NCBI GenBank assembly: GCA_050050115.1
Contig: JASFUX010000162.1
Coordinates: 1 to 7,674, forward strand
Direction of reading: 5' to 3'
DNA: 7,674 nucleotides
Source of the DNA: JASFUX01 sp050050115
GTDB taxonomy: Bacteria > Pseudomonadota > Alphaproteobacteria > Caulobacterales > Maricaulaceae
This document shows, one piece after another, positions 1-5,947 of the stretch (position 1 is the stretch's first letter; each line of letters begins with the position of its first letter). The position numbers were made by a program, and so were the translations under genes. Below the pieces are notes generated by a model. It was not told the origin of the DNA, searched no databases, and saw only the letters and a program-made list of their open reading frames with translations.

Positions 1-1
1 C

Positions 2-1252
2 TTCACGGATGCGCAGCGCGCGCTCGACCATCGGATCGGCCTCTGCAAGCTGCATCGGCTCGACCCGCGCGCGCGCCGGCTCGGAGCCGGACGCTTCGAC
101 CACGCGCGCATCAGCCGTTTGCGCCTCGACTGCTTCGGCGAGCAGTGCGGTGAACGCACCATCGATGTGTTCATCGCCGAGCCCGCGGGCGGCGGCGATA
201 TCGGCGACGACGCGCTGCGTCAGCGGGCCCGGATCACCATCCGGCCGGCCCACCGCGTAGCCGAGCTCGTTCATCAGTTCCTGCGCCCGCCGCACGATAG
301 CGACACGCGCGACCACGGCGTTGTCGGGTTCGAGAGCCGCGTCGCCGGCGCGATGGCCCTCGGCCGAAGCGGCGCGGACGGCGGCGGCGAAGGCCGCGTC
401 GAGGTTGGCGTCGGCGAGCCCGCGCGCTTCAGCGAAACGTGCGGTCGCGGCGCGCGTCTGCGGACCCGCGTCGCCGTCCGGAAGGTCGAGATCGTAGCCC
501 ATGACGGCGAGCCCCGACTGGATCTCGCGGATCTGCTCAACCTGTGCAAGCGTGGGTGCGGCTTGCTCCGTTTGCGGAAGCACGGACGACGCGTCGTCCG
601 TTGCTGCGGAGACCTCCGCCCGCGTCGTTTCTCGCGGCTCAAGCGCGGCCGCCTCGCTCGCCCTTTCCGCGGCGGCGCTGGCATTTTGATCTGCTGAAGC
701 GTCGTGCTCGACGACAGCGGCGACTTCTCTCGACTGCGGCGTCCAGCCCGGCTCCGGTCGAGCCAAAGGCGGATCGAACGCGACGCGGTCGGCCGCTGCG
801 AAAGCGAGCGCCGCAGTCTCCTCCTCTGCGCCGGCGAGCGCGTCTTCGAGCGCGCCGGGGCCGCCCGCGCCAAGCTCGGTGTCGGAGAGAACGATGGCGC
901 CGAGATCGGGCGCGGCTTCGCCTTGCATCGGCAGCTCGGCCGGACTGAAGGTGTAAAAAAGCCCGATGAGGCCGACGCCCCCGACGAAGGCGATCACGAC
1001 GGCGGCCAGATGCCGCACAAGGCGCGAGCCGCCGGACAACGAGCGGAGCGCGGCGCTGAGCCGCGCGCCTGAAGCCCGCGCCGTTCTCGCCGCAGGGACC
1101 GCTCTTGAGGGCGTGACCAAGCCTTGCGCGCGCTTGGCCAGGGGATCGAAAGACGATCCAGCCTTGCGCTGCATCTGCGCGCGCATCCGCTCGAGGTCTT
1201 CGTGCGCCTGGCGCTGGCGCGGATCCCAACCGTCTCCGCTCGCTGAGCTCAT
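2..1252 (-). CDS. Membrane-anchored protein with tandem peptidoglycan-binding-like repeats (3' end outside window)
   Basis: A single frame stays open for 417 codons from an ATG at 1252 to the window edge with no stop; the C-terminus is missing. The start is supported by GGAGG five bases upstream. Residues 1-80 are hydrophilic and Arg/Gln-rich (cytoplasmic). Residues 81-101 are one hydrophobic segment, probably a signal anchor. Residues 105-235 form an Ala/Glu-rich low-complexity linker. Two repeats follow with the PG_binding_1 pattern: residues 238-279 (IREIQ, then LAVMGYD, DGDAGPQTRAA, ARGL) and 318-358 (VRRAQELMNELGY, then DGDPGPLTQR, ARGL). The last visible residues (LRIRE, 413-417) resemble the opening of a third repeat. 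The family role is non-covalent binding to cell-wall peptidoglycan, often attached to hydrolases or envelope scaffolds; any catalytic domain would lie in the missing part. It is divergent from trxB. The frame and architecture are clear; the specific function is not known. Confidence 0.75.
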   Translation of the reverse strand, partial: MSSASGDGWDPRQRQAHEDLERMRAQMQRKAGSSFDPLAKRAQGLVTPSRAVPAARTARASGARLSAALRSLSGGSRLVRHLAAVVIAFVGGVGLIGLFYTFSPAELPMQGEAAPDLGAIVLSDTELGAGGPGALEDALAGAEEETAALAFAAADRVAFDPPLARPEPGWTPQSREVAAVVEHDASADQNASAAAERASEAAALEPRETTRAEVSAATDDASSVLPQTEQAAPTLAQVEQIREIQSGLAVMGYDLDLPDGDAGPQTRAATARFAEARGLADANLDAAFAAAVRAASAEGHRAGDAALEPDNAVVARVAIVRRAQELMNELGYAVGRPDGDPGPLTQRVVADIAAARGLGDEHIDGAFTALLAEAVEAQTADARVVEASGSEPARARVEPMQLAEADPMVERALRIRE

Positions 1253-1436
1253 CAGCACCTCCGAAGGCGGTCAGCGTAGCGTACGGACGCCGCTGCGGTC
1301 AGCAGCAGGCAGGCCAGTTTTCCCGACGTTTCGACGCAATGCGGCGATGCGAGCGCGAACGCAGGCCGATCCCGCCTTAAACCACGCGCCAAAACGCTCT
1401 AAGTGTCTTGAGAACCAAGGGCTTCATCACGATTTA

Positions 1437-1469
1437 GGGACCCAAGCGGGCGACGCCTCGCCCGGTCCC
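1437..1469. promoter_or_regulatory. Strong stem-loop in the intergenic region upstream of trxB
   Basis: A perfect 7-bp stem (CGGGCGA 1447-1453 with TCGCCCG 1458-1464, loop CGCC) is extended by GGGAC (1437-1441) pairing with GTCCC (1465-1469), leaving a 5-base bulge on the 5' side. There is no T-tract on either side, so a Rho-independent terminator is unlikely. A TATAAG hexamer (1489-1494) lies just downstream as a possible trxB -10, with no convincing -35; the palindrome would then sit at or upstream of the -35 region and could be an operator. The rest of the 272-base gap (1253-1524) holds no gene that I can recognise. Confidence 0.4.
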
Positions 1470-1524
1470 CTATATCGACAAGTTCGTCTATAAGGCCCCG
1501 GATATCGGGCGGAGGAGTTGCGTC

Positions 1525-2490
1525 ATGGCCGAACCGCGGCACGCGAAAGTCATCATCATCGGGTCGGGCGCGGCCGGCTATACGGCGGCGATCTACGCCG
1601 CCCGGGCGATGCTCGAGCCCCTGGTCATCGACGGGCTGCAGCCGGGCGGCCAGCTCACCATCACCACCGACGTCGAGAACTACCCCGGCTTCGCCGAGGT
1701 GATCCAAGGCCCCTGGCTGATGGAGCAGATGCGCGCCCAGGCCGAGCACGTCGGGACCCAGTTCGCCGCGGACACCATCGTCAAGGCGGATCTGTCGCAG
1801 CGCCCGTTCCGGCTCGAAGGCGACGGCGGGCAAATCTACACCTGCGACGCATTGATCATCGCTACCGGCGCGAGCGCGAAGTGGCTCGGCCTGCCGTCCG
1901 AGCAGGCGTTCCAAGGCTTCGGCGTATCGGCGTGCGCGACCTGCGACGGCTTTTTCTATCGCGACAAGGACGTGGTCGTCGTCGGCGGCGGCAACACCGC
2001 GGTCGAGGAAGCGCTGTTCCTGACCAACTTCGCCAAGACGGTCACCGTCGTGCACCGCCGCGACGAATTCCGCGCTGAGAAAATCATGCAGGACCGCCTG
2101 TTCAAGAACCCGAAGATCAAGGTTGTCTGGGACTCCGTGCTCGACGAAGTGCTTGGCGAGAGCGACCCCAAGGGCGTGACCGGCGCGCGCCTGAAAAACG
2201 TCAAGACCGGCGAGACGACCGAGCTAGCCGCCCACGGCGTCTTCATCGCCATCGGCCACGCGCCGGCGACGGAGTTGTTCGCCGATCAGCTGGCGACCAA
2301 GTCCGGCGGCTACTTGATCACCAAGCCGGACTCGACGGCCACGGACATTGCGGGTGTTTACGCCGCGGGCGACGTGACGGACGACATCTACCGTCAGGCA
2401 GTCACTGCGGCGGGACAGGGCTGCATGGCCGCGCTCGAAGCTGAAAAATTCCTTGCGGCGCAGGAGGCGGCGCTCGAAGCCGCCGAATAG
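1525..2490 (+). CDS. trxB: Thioredoxin-disulfide reductase (TrxB)
   Basis: This is an NADPH-dependent flavoprotein that reduces thioredoxin in the cytoplasm and so feeds ribonucleotide reductase, methionine sulfoxide reductase and peroxide defence. The 321-residue length equals that of the E. coli enzyme. The order of motifs is canonical: FAD-binding GSGAAG at 13-18, the redox pair C137-A-T-C140-D, a second Rossmann motif GGGNTAVEEA at 154-163, HRRDEFRA at 177-184 (the arginines grip the NADPH 2'-phosphate), and a C-terminal FAD motif YAAGDV near 272-277. The first glycine motif has Ala where many homologues have Pro (GSGPAG), a mild substitution. The ATG at 1525 is preceded by GGAGGAG seven bases upstream. 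The MAPEG gene starts 5 bases after the stop, so the two are probably co-transcribed. Confidence 0.97.
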   Translation: MAEPRHAKVIIIGSGAAGYTAAIYAARAMLEPLVIDGLQPGGQLTITTDVENYPGFAEVIQGPWLMEQMRAQAEHVGTQFAADTIVKADLSQRPFRLEGDGGQIYTCDALIIATGASAKWLGLPSEQAFQGFGVSACATCDGFFYRDKDVVVVGGGNTAVEEALFLTNFAKTVTVVHRRDEFRAEKIMQDRLFKNPKIKVVWDSVLDEVLGESDPKGVTGARLKNVKTGETTELAAHGVFIAIGHAPATELFADQLATKSGGYLITKPDSTATDIAGVYAAGDVTDDIYRQAVTAAGQGCMAALEAEKFLAAQEAALEAAE

Positions 2491-2495
2491 TCCTC

Positions 2496-2930
2496 ATGGG
2501 CGCGGTCGCGATCCTGCCTCCCGTCGCCGCGCACATCGCGCTTGTCATCGCTCTCTATGCCTGGCTGACGGTCGCGCGGGTGCAGGCCGCGCGCCGCGGC
2601 GAGGCGCGCTTTGCGGACTTCCGCACCAAGGAGACCGAACCTCAGCGCGCCAAGCTGATCGCGAACAGCATCTCGAACCAGTTCGAGTGGCCGGTCCTGT
2701 TTCATGTTTTGGCGATGGGGCTCTACGTCGCCGACGCGGTCACGCCGGCGCAGGTCGGCCTCGCGTGGGTCTTCGTGTTCGGGCGAGTAGTCCACGCGGG
2801 CGTCCACACGCTCTCGCCCAACGTTCGGCTGCGCGGGGCGGTGTTCATGATCAATTTTCTGGCGGTGTGCGGCATGTGGGCGCTGTTCCTAAGCAGCGCC
2901 CACGGACTCGTCGAACCCTCGGCGTCCTAA
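2496..2930 (+). CDS. MAPEG-family integral membrane protein
   Basis: The 144-residue protein has four hydrophobic segments at roughly 7-27, 66-82, 85-103 and 114-134, the usual MAPEG fold size. The loop-to-helix pattern fits the family: NQFEWPVLFH at 61-70 (the Glu-x-Pro signature) and FGRVVHAGVH at 95-104 followed by N109, R111 and R113, residues that in family members line the glutathione/lipid site. MAPEG proteins include membrane glutathione S-transferases and leukotriene C4 synthase; most bacterial members are uncharacterised. Five bases separate it from the trxB stop, with no good Shine-Dalgarno visible, so translational coupling to trxB is likely. A role in thiol or lipid-peroxide metabolism beside thioredoxin reductase is inference. 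It converges with the minus-strand gene ending at 2940; no terminator is visible in the 9-base gap. Confidence 0.85.
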   Translation: MGAVAILPPVAAHIALVIALYAWLTVARVQAARRGEARFADFRTKETEPQRAKLIANSISNQFEWPVLFHVLAMGLYVADAVTPAQVGLAWVFVFGRVVHAGVHTLSPNVRLRGAVFMINFLAVCGMWALFLSSAHGLVEPSAS

Positions 2931-2939
2931 TTCAGACCT

Positions 2940-3170
2940 TTAGATCAAGCCGACCATGCGGGCGGCGATCACGCCGCAAGCCAGGCCCAGCGTCAGCGCA
3001 GCGACGCCGAGGACCTCGGCGCGGTAGCGCGTCTTGCGCTTGAGTTTGGGCGCTTGGACCATCTCCGGCCCGGCGCGCCGCCAGCTCGGCGGACGGCGCA
3101 CGTCCCAGCTTCCCCCGCGCTGCACGCGGGGCGGTTGAGCGATGGTTGTCCTGTTTCTAGCCGTGACCAT
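2940..3170 (-). CDS. Small membrane protein with C-terminal anchor ending in GLI
   Basis: This predicted 76-residue protein has no family that I recognise. The N-terminal 50 residues are basic and hydrophilic (many Arg/Lys, a SWDVRRPP stretch). Residues 52-70 are hydrophobic, and the chain stops just past the membrane segment with VGLI. The design and last residues match the neighbouring 68-residue protein at 3316-3522, which likewise ends in a membrane helix and GLI. The ATG at 3170 is chosen because it gives an M-V-T-A start parallel to the neighbour's M-T-A. A GTG at 3206 would add 12 residues but has no ribosome site; the ATG has only a weak GGGG ten bases upstream. It may be co-transcribed with 3316-3522 and the caspase gene. 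The function is unknown; a N-in tail-anchored or single-pass topology is inferred. Confidence 0.5.
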   Translation of the reverse strand: MVTARNRTTIAQPPRVQRGGSWDVRRPPSWRRAGPEMVQAPKLKRKTRYRAEVLGVAALTLGLACGVIAARMVGLI

Positions 3171-3218
3171 CTGTGTCGCGCCCCATTTACGTCTGTATTC
3201 GCCCACGAACGGAGCAAT

Positions 3219-3236
3219 CCCGGCGCCAACGCCGGG
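3219..3236. promoter_or_regulatory. Perfect 7-bp hairpin upstream of the small membrane protein gene
   Basis: CCCGGCG (3219-3225) and CGCCGGG (3230-3236) pair around a CCAA loop. It lies 49 bases upstream of the ATG at 3170 on the minus strand, in the gap between the two small genes. There is no T-tract on the minus strand, so it is not a standard intrinsic terminator. It could slow transcription or stabilise the mRNA. Confidence 0.35.
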
Positions 3237-3315
3237 GAGGACTCTTGCGCAAGTGATTTGTTGGTAAACAGAGTGTTAAAGCGGCGTTCCGGAAAGGCTC
3301 GGGAAACGTTGGCGG

Positions 3316-3522
3316 TTAGATCAATCCCGCCGCGCCCGCGACGACCGCGCCCATCGCCACGCCGCCGACGAGCGCGACGATCGAGATCATCGCCTGCCGA
3401 CGCCGGGCGGCGGCGCGACGGTTGAGCACGTCGCTGACGCTCCATTGGCGCTGCGCCCGCCGCTCGGCGATTTGGCGATAGCGGCCGTTCTTCCGGATAA
3501 GGGTGCTCGTCGTCGCAGTCAT
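3316..3522 (-). CDS. Small membrane protein with C-terminal anchor ending in GLI (paralogue-like)
   Basis: This is a 68-residue predicted protein without a family that I recognise. Residues 1-43 are strongly basic (ARRRQ at 39-43). Residues 45-68 form a Gly/Ala/Val-rich hydrophobic helix that ends the protein in AGLI. It shares organisation and the exact GLI terminus with the product of 2940-3170, and both contain an R-x-Q-R segment followed by a Trp in the N-terminal half, suggesting an old duplication. The sequences are too short and divergent to prove homology by eye. The ATG at 3522 has only a weak CGGGA ribosome site, and this site is part of a 10-bp inverted repeat (3524-3533 with 3582-3591). 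The caspase-like gene ends 94 bases upstream on the same strand with no visible terminator, so read-through is possible. Confidence 0.6.
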   Translation of the reverse strand: MTATTSTLIRKNGRYRQIAERRAQRQWSVSDVLNRRAAARRRQAMISIVALVGGVAMGAVVAGAAGLI

Positions 3523-3523
3523 G

Positions 3524-3591
3524 GCGCGTCCCGATGTCTAACGCTTCGTTGACCGCGACCGCAGGATCGGGGCCAAGCGGGCGGGACGCGC
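3524..3591 (-). promoter_or_regulatory. Inverted repeat covering the ribosome-binding region of the 68-residue gene
   Basis: GCGCGTCCCG (3524-3533) and its exact reverse complement CGGGACGCGC (3582-3591) are separated by 48 bases. In the minus-strand mRNA the second arm ends one base before the ATG at 3522 and includes the only Shine-Dalgarno-like bases (GGGA). Pairing would hide the start of translation. The regulatory role is inferred. Confidence 0.35.
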
Positions 3592-3616
3592 GTTAACGGT
3601 TGAGCCGCGCCGGGCC

Positions 3617-5650
3617 TTAGCGCGTCGGCAGCTCCATCGCCACGCGGAACCCCAGGTCGCGGTCGCGGGTGACGTCGGAGTTGCGGCTGCGGTGCGCCAG
3701 CCGGATCTCGCGCGGATGATCGAGCATCGAGCCGCCGCGGCGCACCCGTGCGGCGCAAGAGCCGCTGACCGCCGGGCGGCCGTCCGCGCTGGTTTCGGCG
3801 TAGTCGCGCACATAGCAGTCCGCGACCCATTCATCGACATTGCCGTGCACGTCGTAGAGCTTGAAAGCGTTCGCCGCGAAGGAGCCGACAGGCGCGGTTC
3901 CGGCGAAGCCGTCGTCGCACTCGGCGATGGTCGCGCCGGAGTAAAGATCGCGCCCGGAATGATCGGCGACGTTGCCGACCGCGCAGAGATCGCCTCGGTT
4001 CTCGCCGTTGACGTAAGAGCCCTCTGCGCCGGCGCGTGCGGCGTATTCCCATTCGGCTTCGCTCAAGAGGCGGTAGCCTTCGACGAACTCCAGCGTGTTG
4101 AGCCAATCGACGTACGCCTTGGCGTCGTTCCAAGAGACGTTGACCACCGGGCGGTCGTCTCTACCCCAGCCCTCGTCGCCGCCGGCGCCGTCCTGCAAAT
4201 CGCCGTCGCAACCGCCGGCGTCAACGCAAGCGGTCCATTGCGCCCAGGTGACCTCGAAGCGCCCGACCGCGAGCGCCTGGTCGAGGACGACCTCGTGCAG
4301 CGCTTCGTCGCTCTCGTGCGCCTCCTCGTCCTCCGGCGAGCCCATCATGAAGCTCCCGGCCGGAACGACGACCATCTCCGGGCAGTCCGCGCAGTCCTTG
4401 AAGGCGATCCCGGCAGGCGTGCCGGCGTGGATGTAGGCGCCGTCGATCACCGGCTCGCCGTCGACGGAGGAAAAGCCATAGGTCGGGATCTCGAGCGCGG
4501 CGTAGAGCGCCGTGTCGTCGCCGGCGATCCCGAGCCCGCCCGGTCCGATCTGGCCGCTCGCCATGGTCTCGGCGGTGATCGGCGTGAGCGAGTCGCGACG
4601 GTTGCGCGCTTCGCTGCGCCAGAAGCCGTCCGGAAAGGCCTCGAGATAGGCGGCGTAAGACTCCGAGGTGTTGTAGGCGGACGCTTCTTGAAAGGCGACG
4701 GCGTCCTCGGCGCGGACCATGTCGCCGTCGTTCGCCGCAGGCTGCTCCTCGCCAAGGGCGACCAATTCGGCCTCCGCGTCAGCTCGATGTTCGCCGTCGG
4801 GCCACAGGGCGAGGTAGGATCGAAGCCCGTCCGCCCCCAGCACGGAAAGCCGCGCGTAGTCCCTAGCTTCGTCATCGAGCGCCGCGACGCAGGCAGTGAA
4901 GCAGAAATCCGCGCCCGTCAGACCGCTTTCATACCAAGGCTGCTGGGCGCGGTCGGTGTCGGCCTTCACCCGGTCGGCGACGCGCTTGAACAGAAGCTCG
5001 GCCGGCTCAGCGGCGCGCGGCAGCAGCTCGGCCAAAGCCTGCGTGAACGGAGAATTCGCGCCCTGCCCATCCGACGCCGTGTAGCCCGGCGCGGTCGCAT
5101 AGGCGATCAGGATCCCCTCGGAGGATTCGACTGTCCCGAGCCCGCCGCCGACATCCCGGTTCGCCGACGGCAGAGGATTGTTCCGGCAGGCGTCGAGGAT
5201 GACGAAGTTCACCCGGTTGCCGGCGCTTTTCATGTAGTCGAGCGCAAGGCCGAGCCGGGGCGCCTGGCTCCAGACGTCCTGCTCGGTGCGGGCGTCGGCG
5301 TCGACGGGGACGAGGTAGTTGAACCCTTCGGACTCCACGCCGTGCCCGGCGTAATAGAAGACGCCCGTCGCCTCTTCGCCGGCCGCCGAAAGCGCCGCGC
5401 CGAAGTCGCGGAAGGCCTCCTCCATGCCGTCCTCGTCAGCGTTGAGAAGCAGCATGACGTCAAAGCCCACGTCCTCGAGTGCTTGAGCCATCAGCTCGGC
5501 GTCGTTGGCGGGGTTCACCAGCGACCAGCCCGTGGTCTCGTAGGCCGCGTTGCCGATCACCAGCGCGATCCGGTCCTGCGCCTGGCCCGCCGACGCAAGA
5601 AGCGCGGCCGCCGCGCAGCCCGCCGCGCAGGTTTTGATCGCTTGAAGCAT
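3617..5650 (-). CDS. Secreted caspase-like (peptidase C14) protein with C-terminal FGE-sulfatase/SUMF1-like domain
   Basis: The protein has 677 residues. Residues 1-24 form a signal peptide (Lys6, then a hydrophobic Ala/Leu core, AGQA before QDR), predicting a periplasmic or exported protein. Residues 27-255 form a caspase fold: IALVIGNAAY at 28-37, catalytic His103 in YYAGHG, and catalytic Cys155 in ILDACRNNP. Both catalytic residues are present, so proteolysis, probably after basic residues as in bacterial ortho/metacaspases, is plausible. Residues 260-355 hold two short repeats, each with a Tyr-Leu then Pro-Asp-Gly then Ala pattern (279-292 and 335-348). Residues 418-672 are an FGE-sulfatase-type domain (VVVPAGSFMMGS, LLSEAEWEYAARAG, HGNVDEW, LGFRVA). 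The cysteines used by true formylglycine-generating enzymes are absent near RGGSMLDHPREIR (638-650). The ATG at 5650 has GGGGGAG four bases upstream. An in-frame start at 5869 would bury the signal peptide and cross the DnaA-box array, so it was not used. The substrate is unknown. Confidence 0.9.
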   Translation of the reverse strand: MLQAIKTCAAGCAAAALLASAGQAQDRIALVIGNAAYETTGWSLVNPANDAELMAQALEDVGFDVMLLLNADEDGMEEAFRDFGAALSAAGEEATGVFYYAGHGVESEGFNYLVPVDADARTEQDVWSQAPRLGLALDYMKSAGNRVNFVILDACRNNPLPSANRDVGGGLGTVESSEGILIAYATAPGYTASDGQGANSPFTQALAELLPRAAEPAELLFKRVADRVKADTDRAQQPWYESGLTGADFCFTACVAALDDEARDYARLSVLGADGLRSYLALWPDGEHRADAEAELVALGEEQPAANDGDMVRAEDAVAFQEASAYNTSESYAAYLEAFPDGFWRSEARNRRDSLTPITAETMASGQIGPGGLGIAGDDTALYAALEIPTYGFSSVDGEPVIDGAYIHAGTPAGIAFKDCADCPEMVVVPAGSFMMGSPEDEEAHESDEALHEVVLDQALAVGRFEVTWAQWTACVDAGGCDGDLQDGAGGDEGWGRDDRPVVNVSWNDAKAYVDWLNTLEFVEGYRLLSEAEWEYAARAGAEGSYVNGENRGDLCAVGNVADHSGRDLYSGATIAECDDGFAGTAPVGSFAANAFKLYDVHGNVDEWVADCYVRDYAETSADGRPAVSGSCAARVRRGGSMLDHPREIRLAHRSRNSDVTRDRDLGFRVAMELPTR

Positions 5651-5697
5651 TCGGCTCTCCCCCGATCTGAGTTCAACGAACCTTCGCGCTCGACTTT

Positions 5698-5728
5698 GGC
5701 CGAGATGTGGTCGGCGAACCGCTCGGCC
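5698..5728. repeat. Inverted repeat upstream of the caspase-like gene
   Basis: GGCCGAG (5698-5704) and CTCGGCC (5722-5728) are exact reverse complements 17 bases apart, 48-78 bases upstream of the caspase-like start. It could be an operator or a leader hairpin. In such GC-rich DNA a 7-bp pair may be fortuitous. Confidence 0.25.
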
Positions 5729-5742
5729 GCCGGCGCGCAGCC

Positions 5743-5793
5743 TGTGGACGTTTTGTGGACGACCTGTGGATAAGCCGCGACGCGCTGTGGAAG
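5743..5793 (-). promoter_or_regulatory. Cluster of four phased DnaA-box-like sites
   Basis: The plus strand reads TGTGGACGT (5743), TGTGGACGA (5754), TGTGGATAA (5765) and TGTGGAAGC (5786). The third is the exact complement of the consensus DnaA box TTATCCACA; the other three keep the invariant TCCACA half. All have the same orientation and their starts are 11, 11 and 21 bases apart, so they face the same side of the helix. They lie in the 297-base divergent gap between the caspase-like gene and the LysR gene. No other gene is recognised in this gap, and no AT-rich unwinding element or replication gene is visible. A DnaA-controlled promoter or titration site is more likely than a replication origin. 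Confidence 0.5.
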
Positions 5794-5887
5794 CTGCGTT
5801 GAAAAGCCGCCGATCGGGTTGCACGACCGCTAAAAGCTCGCCCCCTCCTCGACGCCCGCCGCAATTCAACCTAAGTCATTACGCAGA

Positions 5888-5896
5888 TGCAGCATT
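5888..5896. promoter_or_regulatory. Possible LysR autoregulatory half-site
   Basis: TGCAGCATT here is the reverse complement of AATGCTGCA, the core of the inverted repeat at 6899-6912 ahead of the predicted small RNA. It lies 52 bases upstream of the LysR start. LTTRs commonly control their own promoters, so a shared 9-mer at both ends of the gene is suggestive. Full dyad symmetry is not present here. Confidence 0.3.
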
Positions 5897-5947
5897 CTTC
5901 GAGCGCCGAACGGGGAGGAGGCGGCGGAGCGGCGTGAGGACCAGGGC

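Noticed and set aside
639..1229. Arg-rich minus-strand frame overlapping the peptidoglycan-binding gene.
   Set aside because: Its product is almost wholly Arg/Ala with no motif, and it is a frame shift of the gene that has a ribosome site, a membrane helix and recognisable repeats.
3219..3236. Intrinsic terminator between the two small membrane protein genes.
   Set aside because: The stem is good, but no T-tract follows on the minus strand.
3617..3760. Possible variable region of a diversity-generating retroelement at the end of the FGE-like domain.
   Set aside because: The domain type is used by such systems, but no reverse transcriptase, template repeat or adenine-biased variable stretch is present in the window.
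3692..5773. A very long open frame on the plus strand opposite the caspase-FGE gene.
   Set aside because: The opposite strand has a signal peptide, intact catalytic motifs, domain signatures and a good ribosome site. The plus-strand product is low-complexity Arg/Val/Ala with no recognisable motif, as expected for an antisense frame in GC-rich DNA.
5743..5793. Replication origin.
   Set aside because: DnaA-like boxes are present, but no AT-rich unwinding region and no origin-associated genes (such as hemE, parAB, repABC, dnaA) are seen. It is kept only as a DnaA-binding candidate.
5651..5869. N-terminal extension of the caspase-like protein to an upstream start at 5869.
   Set aside because: It would place 73 basic residues before a clear signal peptide and translate through the DnaA-box cluster. 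The ATG at 5650 has a strong Shine-Dalgarno sequence.
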